This document shows, in pieces, positions 6,265 to 13,690 of a stretch of 15,982 nucleotides of DNA. The stretch spans positions 9,848-25,829 of the forward strand of contig DBWN01000094.1 in assembly GCA_002308935.1 (NCBI GenBank). The letters run 5' to 3'. Every line of letters begins with the position of its first letter. Within the stretch, counting starts at the first letter, position 1. Both the position numbers and the translations under genes were made by a program. The DNA comes from Bacteroidales bacterium UBA1237 (lineage in GTDB: Bacteria > Bacteroidota > Bacteroidia > Bacteroidales > UBA932). The notes under the pieces were generated by a model that was given only the letters and a program-made list of their open reading frames with translations, was not told the DNA's origin and did not search any database.

Positions 6265-8703
6265 ATGAAAAAGAACATCATTACCGCGATTGCCGTGATA
6301 TTCCTTTCCGGCGTTTTCGCATTTGCACAAGGCGGCCCCGGTGGTCCCGGCGGCCCTGGTTCCAGAGAATCGGCTGATTCCAAGGCTCCCCTGAATCTCA
6401 CTGTCACAGAGGGACTTTTCGGAGTTTCACAGAATGAAAAAGACTGGTATTTCGACATTCCGGACGAGATCCTGGGAAGAAGGATACTGGCCGTCACACG
6501 TTATGTAAGCATGACTCCCGGTGCGTCTGAGTACGGTGGAGAAGAGGTCAATGAGGCTATGATTTATTGGGAGAAGGCCATCAACGGCAATCTTTTGCTC
6601 CGTGTTGACGTCCTCAATATTGCTGCCGACGAAGATCAGGACATCTACAAAGCAGTAAAAGTGAGCTCAGAAAACCCGATTGTCGCTTCGTTCAAACCCG
6701 AGAACGGAGGCAGTGCCGGAAGCACCAGAATCAAAGTCAACAGCCTTTTCGAGGGAGACCTTCAGGTGTTCTCTTTCAGCTCTGCCGGCAAACGCAGATA
6801 CAATCTTGGAGGTGTAAAGGGTGATGCCAGTTTCATCAACAGCATCCGTACTTACCCGATCAATACTGAGGTTACAGTAACCAAGACCTTCACATACAGC
6901 ACTCCTCAGGGCGGAGGACAGGGTGGACAGATGGGCCAGATGCGTGGACTTCCTGCCGGTTCTGAGGCGGGAGTCGTAACCATGGTCCTCAACACTTCCA
7001 TGATCCTTCTTCCTGAGAAGCCCATGCAGCAGAGGTATTTCGATCCTAGGGTCGGTTACTTCGCTAACGGCTACAGCAAGTTCTCTGACAAGCAGCAGGA
7101 AGTTGAGACCGTTACTTTCATCACCCGTTGGAGGCTTGAAGCTCGTCCTGAGGATGTCGAGAAGCAGAAGAGAGGTGAGCTTGTTGAACCCATTAAGCCT
7201 ATCGTTTATTATATCGATCCCGCAACTCCCAAGCAGTGGAGACCTTATCTTATCGCCGGCGTCAATGACTGGAACGCCGCTTTTGAGCAGGCTGGATGGA
7301 AGAATGCGATCCGCGCAGAGGAATGGCCGGAGGACAACCCTGATATGAGCATGGAAGACGCGCGTTTCTCCGTCATCCGTTACCTCGCATCCCCTACTGC
7401 GAACGCATACGGTCCCAATGTTCATGATCCTCGTTCCGGAGAAATCCTCGAAAGCCATATCGGCTGGTATCACAATGTCATGACCCTCGTACATGATTGG
7501 TATCAGGTACAGGCTGGTGCCGTTGATCCTCGTGCCCGCAGCATGAAGTACTCTGACGAGCTGATGGGCGATCTCATCCGTTTCGTTTCTTCTCATGAGG
7601 TTGGCCACACCCTGGGACTTCGCCACAACATGGGCTCCAGCAGCTTCACCCCTGTTGAGAAACTCCGCGATAAAGCATGGGTTGAAGAGCATGGACATAC
7701 AGTAAGTATCATGGACTACGCCCGTTTCAATTATGTCGCGCAGCCTGAGGACAATATCGGAAAAGAAGGCCTTTATCCTCGTATCAACGACTACGACAAG
7801 TGGGCTATCGAATACGGCTACCGTCCTACGGAATATACAGATCCCGAGAAAGACCACCTTTATTGGAATAAGGTCATTATCGACCGTCTCAATGAGAATC
7901 CCGCCCTCTGGTTCGGTGGTGAAGGAAGCGACTCTGACCCCAGGGCACAGAGAGAGGACCTCAGCGATGATGCTGTTGCCGCCAGCAACTATGGTATCAA
8001 GAACCTTAAGAGAGTCATCGGTCAGATTCCTGAGTGGAACTATGAGGAGGCTGACATGTACACCAATATAAACAGGATGTATCAGGCTGTGATCAGCCAG
8101 TTCAACCGCTATATGGGACATGTAGCCGCCAATATAGGAGGCCGTTATGTTACCAATCAGAGTATCGAGCAGACAAATGCTCCCAAAAAGTATGCTCCGG
8201 TTCCCAAGGCCCGTCAGAAAGCAGCCCTCAACTTCATCAATGAGAATGTCTTTACAAAGCCTCAGTGGATTGTGGATGTACCGTATGTCTTCAATCTTAC
8301 TGACCGTCCCGACAACTATCTTTACACTATTGTCAACGGTGTTGTAAGTTCTTCCGTCCTTCTTTCAACGGCAAAACTTGACCGTCTGGAGCAGTTCGCA
8401 TTGTATGATTCTTCCAATTATGGAGCCGGCGAGTACCTTTCCGACCTTTATGACATGGTGTTCTCAGAGCTTGGCAAGGGCAAAGCGGTTGACAGCTACC
8501 GCCGTTATCTGCAGCGCAGGTATGTGACTGCCGCCCTTGAAGCTTATACTGCTGCAGCTGCTACTTCAGATGGCAAATCATTGCTTCTTGGACAGCTTGT
8601 CGATATTCAGGAGAAGGCTGCCAAGGCCAAGTCTTCTGACTCTGCTACAAAGGCACACTGGCTTGCAATCTCAAAGCAGATTGAAAGTGCTCTGAAGAAG
8701 TAG
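6265..8703 (+). CDS. Secreted zinc-dependent metalloprotease (DUF5117/DUF5118/DUF4953-type)
   Basis: An 812-residue exported metallopeptidase. Residues 1-21 are a signal peptide ending FAFA, followed at once by a Gly/Pro-rich spacer (QGGPGGPGGPG). The N-terminal region (about 45-300) with WYFDIPDEILGRRILAVTRYV fits the DUF5118/DUF5117 domains. The catalytic site is an extended metzincin-type motif HEVGHTLGLRH at 444-454: His444, His448 and His454 as zinc ligands and Glu445 as the base. A Met-turn candidate, SIMDYA with Met483, follows at a suitable distance. A second Gly/Gln/Met-rich stretch (QGGGQGGQMGQMRG) lies near residues 215-230. The start was moved to ATG 6265 because upstream codons precede the signal peptide and use a TTG start. 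The family is common in Bacteroidales and its substrates are mostly unknown. It stands alone, between the nfeD promoter and its own terminator. Confidence 0.9.
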   Translation: MKKNIITAIAVIFLSGVFAFAQGGPGGPGGPGSRESADSKAPLNLTVTEGLFGVSQNEKDWYFDIPDEILGRRILAVTRYVSMTPGASEYGGEEVNEAMIYWEKAINGNLLLRVDVLNIAADEDQDIYKAVKVSSENPIVASFKPENGGSAGSTRIKVNSLFEGDLQVFSFSSAGKRRYNLGGVKGDASFINSIRTYPINTEVTVTKTFTYSTPQGGGQGGQMGQMRGLPAGSEAGVVTMVLNTSMILLPEKPMQQRYFDPRVGYFANGYSKFSDKQQEVETVTFITRWRLEARPEDVEKQKRGELVEPIKPIVYYIDPATPKQWRPYLIAGVNDWNAAFEQAGWKNAIRAEEWPEDNPDMSMEDARFSVIRYLASPTANAYGPNVHDPRSGEILESHIGWYHNVMTLVHDWYQVQAGAVDPRARSMKYSDELMGDLIRFVSSHEVGHTLGLRHNMGSSSFTPVEKLRDKAWVEEHGHTVSIMDYARFNYVAQPEDNIGKEGLYPRINDYDKWAIEYGYRPTEYTDPEKDHLYWNKVIIDRLNENPALWFGGEGSDSDPRAQREDLSDDAVAASNYGIKNLKRVIGQIPEWNYEEADMYTNINRMYQAVISQFNRYMGHVAANIGGRYVTNQSIEQTNAPKKYAPVPKARQKAALNFINENVFTKPQWIVDVPYVFNLTDRPDNYLYTIVNGVVSSSVLLSTAKLDRLEQFALYDSSNYGAGEYLSDLYDMVFSELGKGKAVDSYRRYLQRRYVTAALEAYTAAAATSDGKSLLLGQLVDIQEKAAKAKSSDSATKAHWLAISKQIESALKK

Positions 8704-8728
8704 TCATTAAGAATCTGGATTCAACTAT

Positions 8729-8763
8729 TTCCGGCTGGGTTTCATATGAAATCCCGGCCGGAA
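8729..8763 (+). terminator. Strong intrinsic terminator after the metalloprotease gene
   Basis: TTCCGGCTGGG (8729-8739) pairs with CCCGGCCGGAA (8753-8763), eleven pairs including one G-U. The inner TTTCATATGAAA can extend the stem after a one-base bulge. TTGTCATTTTG follows. The hairpin begins 26 bases after the metalloprotease stop. Confidence 0.75.
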
Positions 8764-8816
8764 TTGTCATTTTGCTTGGCACAAGTGTTCACAACGCATG
8801 AGGGGCAATGTTTGGA

Positions 8817-8830
8817 TTTCCGGTCGGAAA
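8817..8830. repeat. Perfect palindrome upstream of the MBL gene promoter
   Basis: TTTCCG-GT-CGGAAA is a perfect 6-base inverted repeat with a two-base centre. It lies directly before the putative -33 box at 8834. A spacer of two bases suits a dimeric regulator site better than an RNA hairpin. No regulator gene is nearby. Confidence 0.4.
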
Positions 8831-8833
8831 GAT

Positions 8834-8865
8834 GTTGCTAAAAATAAGATTAGTTTCTAACTTTC
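8834..8865 (+). promoter_or_regulatory. Putative promoter of the MBL-fold hydrolase gene
   Basis: GTTG at 8834-8837, 20 nt spacing, then TAACTTTC at 8858-8865, seven of eight bases of TAnnTTTG. The ATG follows 20 bases downstream. Confidence 0.5.
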
Positions 8866-8884
8866 GGGAAAAGAAGTGTTTGCC

Positions 8885-9838
8885 ATGAGAAAATCAGTCT
8901 TTTTCCTTGCGGTTTCCGCAATGTTTTTCCTTTCTTCTTGCAAAGAGGACATACCGGCTCGTTTCGAGGAAGGTCCCTATACCGTAACAACTCTTCAGAA
9001 AGGGATGTTTGACATTGAGGACAGCAATTCCTCCAATCCTGCAGGAGTGCATGAGGGAGGTATGAACAACTGTTCCAACATGTATCTTGTATTGGGCAAG
9101 AAGAAAGCCCTTCTTATAGACCTTTCCAATGACATCAAGTGGGCGGACAATGCAGCGGAATCTCTCCGCAAGGTGTTCTATGACCTTGCAGGAAAGAGAG
9201 AGAAGATCATCACCATCACCCATGTCCATGGTGACCATACCGGCATGCTTCATGCGTTCGTCGACGACCCGGAAGTATCGTTCTTCCTTCCGAAAAAGGA
9301 TTTCGAAGGTGACAAAAGATTCCCGGAAGACCGCACAGTCATCATTGACGACGGGTTCGTCTTCGATTTAGGCGGGGTCAAGGTTGATGCGATAGACGTC
9401 CAAGGGCACACCCCTGGTTCCATGGCCTTCTATGTCGAAGGGCAAGATGCCCTTTTTTCCGGTGATGCAGTGGGCTCGGGCAGCGGAGTCTGGATTTTCT
9501 CTCTTGATGGGTTCAAGCAGTTTGAAAAAGGGCTCGCCAACCTTATTGCATTCTTGGAGAATCCAGCCAACGGAGTCAATCTTGACAAGCTTACTGTTTA
9601 TGGTGCTCATGCTTGGCAGAAAGGCCAGAAACCGAAACTTGATATGCCTTTCATTTACGACTTGCAGGGAGCGGTCGACGATATAGAAGCGGCGAAGGCT
9701 GTTTGGGAACCGTATAGGACGGGAATGCCCATGTTGAATGCGAATTTCAAGCATGGTGAAGGTACTATCACTTGGAGTACGGATTCATATGCGAAACTTT
9801 GTGCGGAAAAAGGAATTGAAGTCGCTTTGACGGAGTAG
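8885..9838 (+). CDS. Lipoprotein with metallo-beta-lactamase fold (MBL-fold hydrolase)
   Basis: A 317-residue exported metallohydrolase. The N-terminus is a lipoprotein signal ending in LSSC with Cys19 as lipidation site. The MBL metal-binding set is complete: HVHGDH at 113-118 (His113, His115, Asp117, His118), GHTPGS with His175, Asp194 in FSGDAVGSG, and His242 in YGAHAW. This predicts a two-metal active site, but family membership alone does not give the substrate; lactonases, phosphodiesterases, thioesterases and beta-lactamases share it. The ATG at 8885 was chosen over an in-frame GTG at 8876 because MRKS opens the signal peptide directly. It converges on the esterase gene and has its own promoter. 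As a lipoprotein it sits in the periplasm or at the surface, unlike most cytosolic glyoxalase-II-type relatives. I see nothing that specifically supports antibiotic resistance. Confidence 0.88.
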   Translation: MRKSVFFLAVSAMFFLSSCKEDIPARFEEGPYTVTTLQKGMFDIEDSNSSNPAGVHEGGMNNCSNMYLVLGKKKALLIDLSNDIKWADNAAESLRKVFYDLAGKREKIITITHVHGDHTGMLHAFVDDPEVSFFLPKKDFEGDKRFPEDRTVIIDDGFVFDLGGVKVDAIDVQGHTPGSMAFYVEGQDALFSGDAVGSGSGVWIFSLDGFKQFEKGLANLIAFLENPANGVNLDKLTVYGAHAWQKGQKPKLDMPFIYDLQGAVDDIEAAKAVWEPYRTGMPMLNANFKHGEGTITWSTDSYAKLCAEKGIEVALTE

Positions 9839-9871
9839 CCCCTTCTAAAAAAACGGGATTCAGTATAAAAA

Positions 9872-9907
9872 AGGAGGGATGGAACCAAGTGAAGTTCCAC
9901 CCCTCTT
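9872..9907. terminator. Bidirectional terminator between the MBL and esterase genes
   Basis: GAGGG-A-TGGAAC (9874-9885), an 8-base loop, and GTTCCA-C-CCCTC (9894-9905) form eleven pairs with one mismatch; two further pairs, one G-U, extend the base. On the minus strand the stem is followed by CTTTTTTATA; on the plus strand by a T-rich stretch. It lies between two convergent stop codons and fits both genes. Confidence 0.75.
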
Positions 9908-9935
9908 CCATTTCTATCAAGGTTGAAAGTCTTGA

Positions 9936-11390
9936 TCAGAAGTTCCAGCGGAAGGGCTCCTGCTCTGCCATAGCCTTGATTATGGGATCATCGTCATATA
10001 CAAGCTTCGTATCAACATCGAATATCATCGTAGGCTTTGTTTCCGGATTGTATGGTTCCCAAGTGAGCTTCTTGATGCTTGGGTTGCCGTCTTTCGCGAA
10101 GGATACCCACACGTCGCTCATCTTATCCGCTAAAGCATATGCCTCCTTTTCCGTACCGGTCATATGACGGCCGAGATATATGTTGTTGAACACGAAAGAG
10201 ATTTCCATGTTATGCATCGACTTCAGGGCTCCATCAAGTATCGGGGAGTTCTTAGCGAAGATATACAGATACTCGGGAGCACCTTTCCAAGCATAGCGGA
10301 CATCAAGTTCCGCAGTTGATCCCGCCCTTGAAGTAGCCTCTGAATAGTTGTGTCCTACAATTACTGGAACATCTCCTGAAATAGCCTCTACCTCTGGTGC
10401 ACCGAGCTGATAAGGAAGGACTTCACCGTCACGGACAGGACCGACACCCATCATACCGACATTGATGCCTGCCGCACGCAGATTGGCCGAAGCTTTCTTT
10501 GATGCTTCAAGGAGTTCTGTGTAAGGAACTTCCTGGATTTTGTCAATAGTCTTTTCATCAAGCCCAAGAGCTTTTGCTGTCTCGATTCCGATCTGGCGGG
10601 AGGCCTCGGGTTCAGTAACCGTCATTATAGCTCCACTTTGTACTGCGGCCTTATTGAACAGCCCTTTTGCTGAAGGAGCGGCAAGCAGGATATTGACTTT
10701 TCCGCCACCTCCTGACTGTCCGAATATCATCACGTTGTCCGGGTCTCCGCCGAATCCCTCAATGTTCTGCTTGACCCATTTGAGCGCCATGATCATATCC
10801 ATGACACCTGCTACTCCGGAATATTTGTATTTTTCTCCGAAAGCCGAGAGGTCAAGGTAGCCGACAACATTCAGACGGTGGTTGAGGTTAACCAGGACAA
10901 CATCCTTTTTGGCAAGGTTGGCTCCGTCATAGAACGGGAGTTCACTGCCGGCGCCCATTGAGTATCCGCCGCCATGGAGCCATACCATGACCGGACGCTT
11001 CTTGCCGTCATTGATACCTTTTGTCCATACGTTGAGAACCTGACAGTCTTCACTCTGTGTTCCGTCATCCCAATGGAACATGAAAGCCTGCTTGTCGCTT
11101 TGCCACCCGGTCCTGATATCCTGAGGGGACTGAGGGCCATAATATAGGCAGCTTCTTACACCGTCCCAGGAATCGGGTTCGGTCGGAGCCATGAACCTTT
11201 CTGCCTTGGCGTAAGGGATTCCTTTGAAGGTGTATATCCCGTCCTCAATGTACCCGGAGACAGAACCGTAAGCCGTCTTCACTACTGCATCGGTGGAGTT
11301 TACCACCATTGTGGGCCCTTTGTCGTACTTGTCTGAACAGCAGGCCATGACCGCAAAGGCCGAAACAAGTAATGCGATTGTTTTCTTCAT
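9936..11390 (-). CDS. Lipoprotein carboxylesterase, type B (alpha/beta-hydrolase)
   Basis: A 484-residue exported esterase that should hydrolyse carboxylic ester bonds through a Ser-acid-His triad. The lipoprotein signal ends VMACC with Cys17 as lipidation site. Family landmarks: FKGIPYAKAERF near the N-terminus, EDCQVLNVW (115-123), the oxyanion-hole motif WLHGGGYSMG (137-146), the nucleophile Ser226 in FGQSGGGG, a candidate acid Glu351 in VGHNYSEATS, and a candidate catalytic His393 in KSMHNMEISFVF. It is somewhat shorter than the usual 500-550 residues. The ATG at 11390 was chosen because MKKT opens the signal; 14 upstream in-frame residues are not signal-like. The substrate is unknown; acetyl or feruloyl esters on plant polysaccharides are possible, given the nearby rhamnosidase, but this is only inference. 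Confidence 0.9.
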   Translation of the reverse strand: MKKTIALLVSAFAVMACCSDKYDKGPTMVVNSTDAVVKTAYGSVSGYIEDGIYTFKGIPYAKAERFMAPTEPDSWDGVRSCLYYGPQSPQDIRTGWQSDKQAFMFHWDDGTQSEDCQVLNVWTKGINDGKKRPVMVWLHGGGYSMGAGSELPFYDGANLAKKDVVLVNLNHRLNVVGYLDLSAFGEKYKYSGVAGVMDMIMALKWVKQNIEGFGGDPDNVMIFGQSGGGGKVNILLAAPSAKGLFNKAAVQSGAIMTVTEPEASRQIGIETAKALGLDEKTIDKIQEVPYTELLEASKKASANLRAAGINVGMMGVGPVRDGEVLPYQLGAPEVEAISGDVPVIVGHNYSEATSRAGSTAELDVRYAWKGAPEYLYIFAKNSPILDGALKSMHNMEISFVFNNIYLGRHMTGTEKEAYALADKMSDVWVSFAKDGNPSIKKLTWEPYNPETKPTMIFDVDTKLVYDDDPIIKAMAEQEPFRWNF

Positions 11391-11410
11391 GATGAATGTG
11401 ATTTTGTGCC

Positions 11411-11418
11411 GAAAGTTA
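11411..11418 (-). promoter_or_regulatory. Possible promoter of the carboxylesterase gene
   Basis: The minus strand reads TAACTTTC, seven of eight positions of TAnnTTTG and identical to the element before the MBL gene. It sits 21 bases before the ATG, similar to the spacing at the MBL gene. No good -33 box is visible. Confidence 0.4.
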
Positions 11419-11490
11419 GGTTTTCTGTGCAAGAACGGCTGTTCCTCATCAACAAATTGTTCTACTGCATCGTTACGATATGCATTTTTG

Positions 11491-11503
11491 TCGGGCTCTT
11501 GCC
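11491..11503 (+). repeat. 13-base element shared with 2501-2513
   Basis: TCGGGCTCTTGCC occurs here and, on the same strand, at 2501-2513, both times in a divergent intergenic region. An ATATG lies a few bases before each copy (11478-11482 and 2494-2498). Here its CTTG falls at the -33 position of the downstream promoter. Confidence 0.5.
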
Positions 11504-11531
11504 GAAATGGTGATTTTTAAATCTATCTTTG
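11498..11531 (+). promoter_or_regulatory. Putative promoter of the small lipoprotein/DUF5723 operon
   Basis: CTTG at 11498-11501, 22 nt spacing, then a perfect TATCTTTG at 11524-11531. The ATG at 11551 follows 19 bases later. Confidence 0.6.
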
Positions 11532-11550
11532 CGGAGCAAATTCAAAAGCA

Positions 11551-12159
11551 ATGAAATCAAAACTCTTACTTTTTATTCTTTTCCTTCCGATAGTTGTCGG
11601 ATGCATTGACAAGAATTATGATCTGGACGAACTTGAAGTAAAAGGCACGATCCTGACCAACTTGGAGATTCCCGTGGGGAATTTCAAAGAGGTGCGTCTC
11701 TCTGACATGGACATAGATCTCGGAACAGAATTGATGGACGAATATGGGAGATACCATATCGACCTCTCAACGGACATCCATGGTCTCGACTTCGATTACG
11801 GCGATGACCTTTCCTTCGAAGAAGCGGAACTCCATATGGTCATTTTGAATACCATTCCCCTGGACATGGACCTCTCGGTGTACCCCATAGATGCCGAAGG
11901 AGTTCCTGTCCGCGATGTGCGTATAACGGTTGAGGCCGGCCAGAAACCAGCCATTTCCGCAGGGTCAGTCGGAGCCCCTTCCACAAACAATATCGTTCTC
12001 AGGGTGACTTGCGAGGGCTCTCTCCACATGGAGGGTATCCATGTCCTTTTCAAAGGCAATACCGGTGCCGGCCATGAGTGGGAGACCTTGAAGGGCGATC
12101 AGGGTTTCAAGATGAACAACGTCTATCTCAAGATCCCCAAAGGGCTCAAGCTTTCCTAA
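11551..12159 (+). CDS. Small lipoprotein of unknown function (CIDKNYDL-type)
   Basis: A 202-residue lipoprotein I cannot assign to a named function. The signal peptide ends VVGC with Cys18 as lipidation site, followed by IDKNYDLDELE; a similar Cys-x-Asp-x-x-Tyr-Asp-Leu start is familiar from other Bacteroidales lipoproteins. The mature part is acidic and beta-rich, with no catalytic motif visible; alternating hydrophobic residues (IVLRVTCEGSLHMEGIHVLF) suggest a beta-sandwich. It ends 20 nt before the DUF5723-type barrel gene and very likely shares its transcript, which suggests a lipoprotein partner of that outer-membrane protein. Some lipoproteins with this start are, from memory, considerably longer, so this may be a reduced version, but no frameshift is evident. 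Confidence 0.7.
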   Translation: MKSKLLLFILFLPIVVGCIDKNYDLDELEVKGTILTNLEIPVGNFKEVRLSDMDIDLGTELMDEYGRYHIDLSTDIHGLDFDYGDDLSFEEAELHMVILNTIPLDMDLSVYPIDAEGVPVRDVRITVEAGQKPAISAGSVGAPSTNNIVLRVTCEGSLHMEGIHVLFKGNTGAGHEWETLKGDQGFKMNNVYLKIPKGLKLS

Positions 12160-12179
12160 CCTTCAATATCGTCGTTCTT

Positions 12180-13613
12180 ATGAAAAAAACATTCACAATC
12201 GCGATATCTCTTCTGTCGGTCAGTCTCGGGGCTTTCGCCCAGAGCAATTTCAGGGCAGGATATTTCATGGACGGGTATCTGTACAATCATACGATGAATC
12301 CCGCCTTTTACGCAAACAAAGGTTACGTAAGCGTCGGAGTGGGAAACATCTCCCTCAACACTCAGTCCAATCTGGGTGTCAGCACCTTCCTGTATCCTAC
12401 CGGTAACGGCAAATCCGAGTTCTTCCTGAGCGACAACGTCTCTTCGTCGTCTTTCCTCAAGAAAATCCATGCGAACAATTTCGAGAATGTTTCCCTGGGA
12501 GCGGATCTGGTCAGTTTCGGATTCTGGACCAAGAGGAACCATTTCCATTCTTTCAGCGCCTCCGTTCAGGTAATGGAAAGCGTTTCCGCCCCTTACGACG
12601 TGTTCCGGTTTCTCAAGGAAGGGACAACCAACGGTACCGGATATGATCTATCCGGTTTCGGAGGCAGGATGAGGGGATACGTCCAGTTAGCTTATGGAAT
12701 GTCAGTCCCCCTGACGGACAATATCAGAGTTGGCGGAAAGGTTAAAACCCTGGTCGGCTTGGTATACATGGATGCCAGATTCAACAAGTTCGATGTGAAT
12801 CTCTCCGGAGAGAGGTGGAACGTCTCGACCGACGGAATCCTTACTGCAAGCAATGTCCCAGCCACCCAGAAGGGCGGATCAGTCCCCATTTCGGATGTGT
12901 TCAATTTTGATAACTTTGATGTTGAATCCATGCGTCCCAGCGGATTCGGGATGGCGGTGGACCTGGGTGTCAAATGGGATGTGCTCCCTTGGCTTGAAGT
13001 CTCCGGTTCTATCGTGGACCTGGGGTTCCTCGGCTGGAAGCTTGATACACGCATGGCCACAGGAGGATCGTGGGAATATACCGGTTTCGACAACATCGAG
13101 GTGACCGGGGAAGGATCCTACCAGGATCAGCTTGACAGGAAGATGGAAGAACTTGACCAGCTGGTCGAGTTCCATAAATCCGATTCCGGGTCCCCCATGA
13201 CCTTCATGCCTGCTACAATCTATGCCGGAGCCAAGGCCAAGCCCAATAGCTGGTTCTCCGCGGGGCTGCTCGGAACAGCCCGTCTTGAAGGGAAATATTC
13301 CTGGGCGGAGATAAGGGCTTCCGCGAATCTTGAGCCAACTCATTGGTTCGGGTTCTCGGCCAGCGCCGCATACGGAAGTTTCGGCCCCAAGATCAGCACC
13401 GCACTCAATCTCCGTGCTCCTGTAGTTGCTCTTTTCTTCGGAGGGGAACTCTCTTCATTTAACTTTGTCAGCACCAATCCCGACGGAAGCAACAAGATGA
13501 AGGACATCTTCAACGGCGATTCATTCATCGTTCCGAGGGGCAGGCTCAACATGAACCTTGTTTTCGGACTGAATTTCGTGTTCGGCAAACCCACCGTCAA
13601 GAGATCTATCTGA
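12180..13613 (+). CDS. DUF5723-type outer-membrane protein
   Basis: A 477-residue exported protein predicted to form an outer-membrane beta-barrel. Residues 1-20 are a signal peptide ending GAFA-QS. The mature N-terminus (FRAGYFMDGYLYNHTMNPAFYANKG) matches the start pattern I recall for DUF5723 family proteins: a 'sorted, missing-loop' barrel opening with an MNPA motif. Many amphipathic beta stretches follow (for example VSLGADLVSFGFWTKRN, GRMRGYVQLAYGMSVPL, FGFSASAAYGSFGPKIS), with a short charged helical segment near 315-335 (QDQLDRKMEELDQLVEF). The ATG at 12180 was used because an upstream in-frame start would overlap the lipoprotein gene and place 34 residues before the signal. No enzyme motif is visible. 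Transport, adhesion or assembly are all possible. Confidence 0.75.
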   Translation: MKKTFTIAISLLSVSLGAFAQSNFRAGYFMDGYLYNHTMNPAFYANKGYVSVGVGNISLNTQSNLGVSTFLYPTGNGKSEFFLSDNVSSSSFLKKIHANNFENVSLGADLVSFGFWTKRNHFHSFSASVQVMESVSAPYDVFRFLKEGTTNGTGYDLSGFGGRMRGYVQLAYGMSVPLTDNIRVGGKVKTLVGLVYMDARFNKFDVNLSGERWNVSTDGILTASNVPATQKGGSVPISDVFNFDNFDVESMRPSGFGMAVDLGVKWDVLPWLEVSGSIVDLGFLGWKLDTRMATGGSWEYTGFDNIEVTGEGSYQDQLDRKMEELDQLVEFHKSDSGSPMTFMPATIYAGAKAKPNSWFSAGLLGTARLEGKYSWAEIRASANLEPTHWFGFSASAAYGSFGPKISTALNLRAPVVALFFGGELSSFNFVSTNPDGSNKMKDIFNGDSFIVPRGRLNMNLVFGLNFVFGKPTVKRSI

Positions 13614-13621
13614 CGTTTTTT
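13595..13621 (+). terminator. Weak intrinsic terminator overlapping the DUF5723 gene stop
   Basis: CGTCA (13595-13599), an 11-base loop, and TGACG (13611-13615, starting with the stop codon) followed by six T. The stem is only five pairs, so termination is probably partial. It sits just before the next promoter-like element. Confidence 0.4.
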
Positions 13622-13623
13622 CT

Positions 13624-13631
13624 TATATTTG
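13624..13631 (+). promoter_or_regulatory. Putative promoter of the small barrel/lipocalin-like pair
   Basis: TATATTTG is a perfect TAnnTTTG -7 element 10 bases after the DUF5723 gene stop. No -33 consensus is seen. A perfect 10-base palindrome GGTCCGGACC (13633-13642) covers the expected transcription start. The leader would be about 50 nt. Confidence 0.5.
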
Positions 13632-13690
13632 TGGTCCGGACCTGCTCATGTAGCGGGCGAAACGGACGAACGGAAATATCCACTATTGTT

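Noticed and set aside
6667..8121. 484-codon open frame on the minus strand, antisense to the zinc metalloprotease
   Set aside because: The plus frame carries a signal peptide and an intact HExxHxxGxxH motif. The antisense frame shows no recognisable domain and reflects codon bias of the real gene.
8885..9838. Metallo-beta-lactamase antibiotic resistance gene
   Set aside because: The metal ligands define the fold only. No feature specific to class B beta-lactamases was recognised, so a resistance role is not supported.
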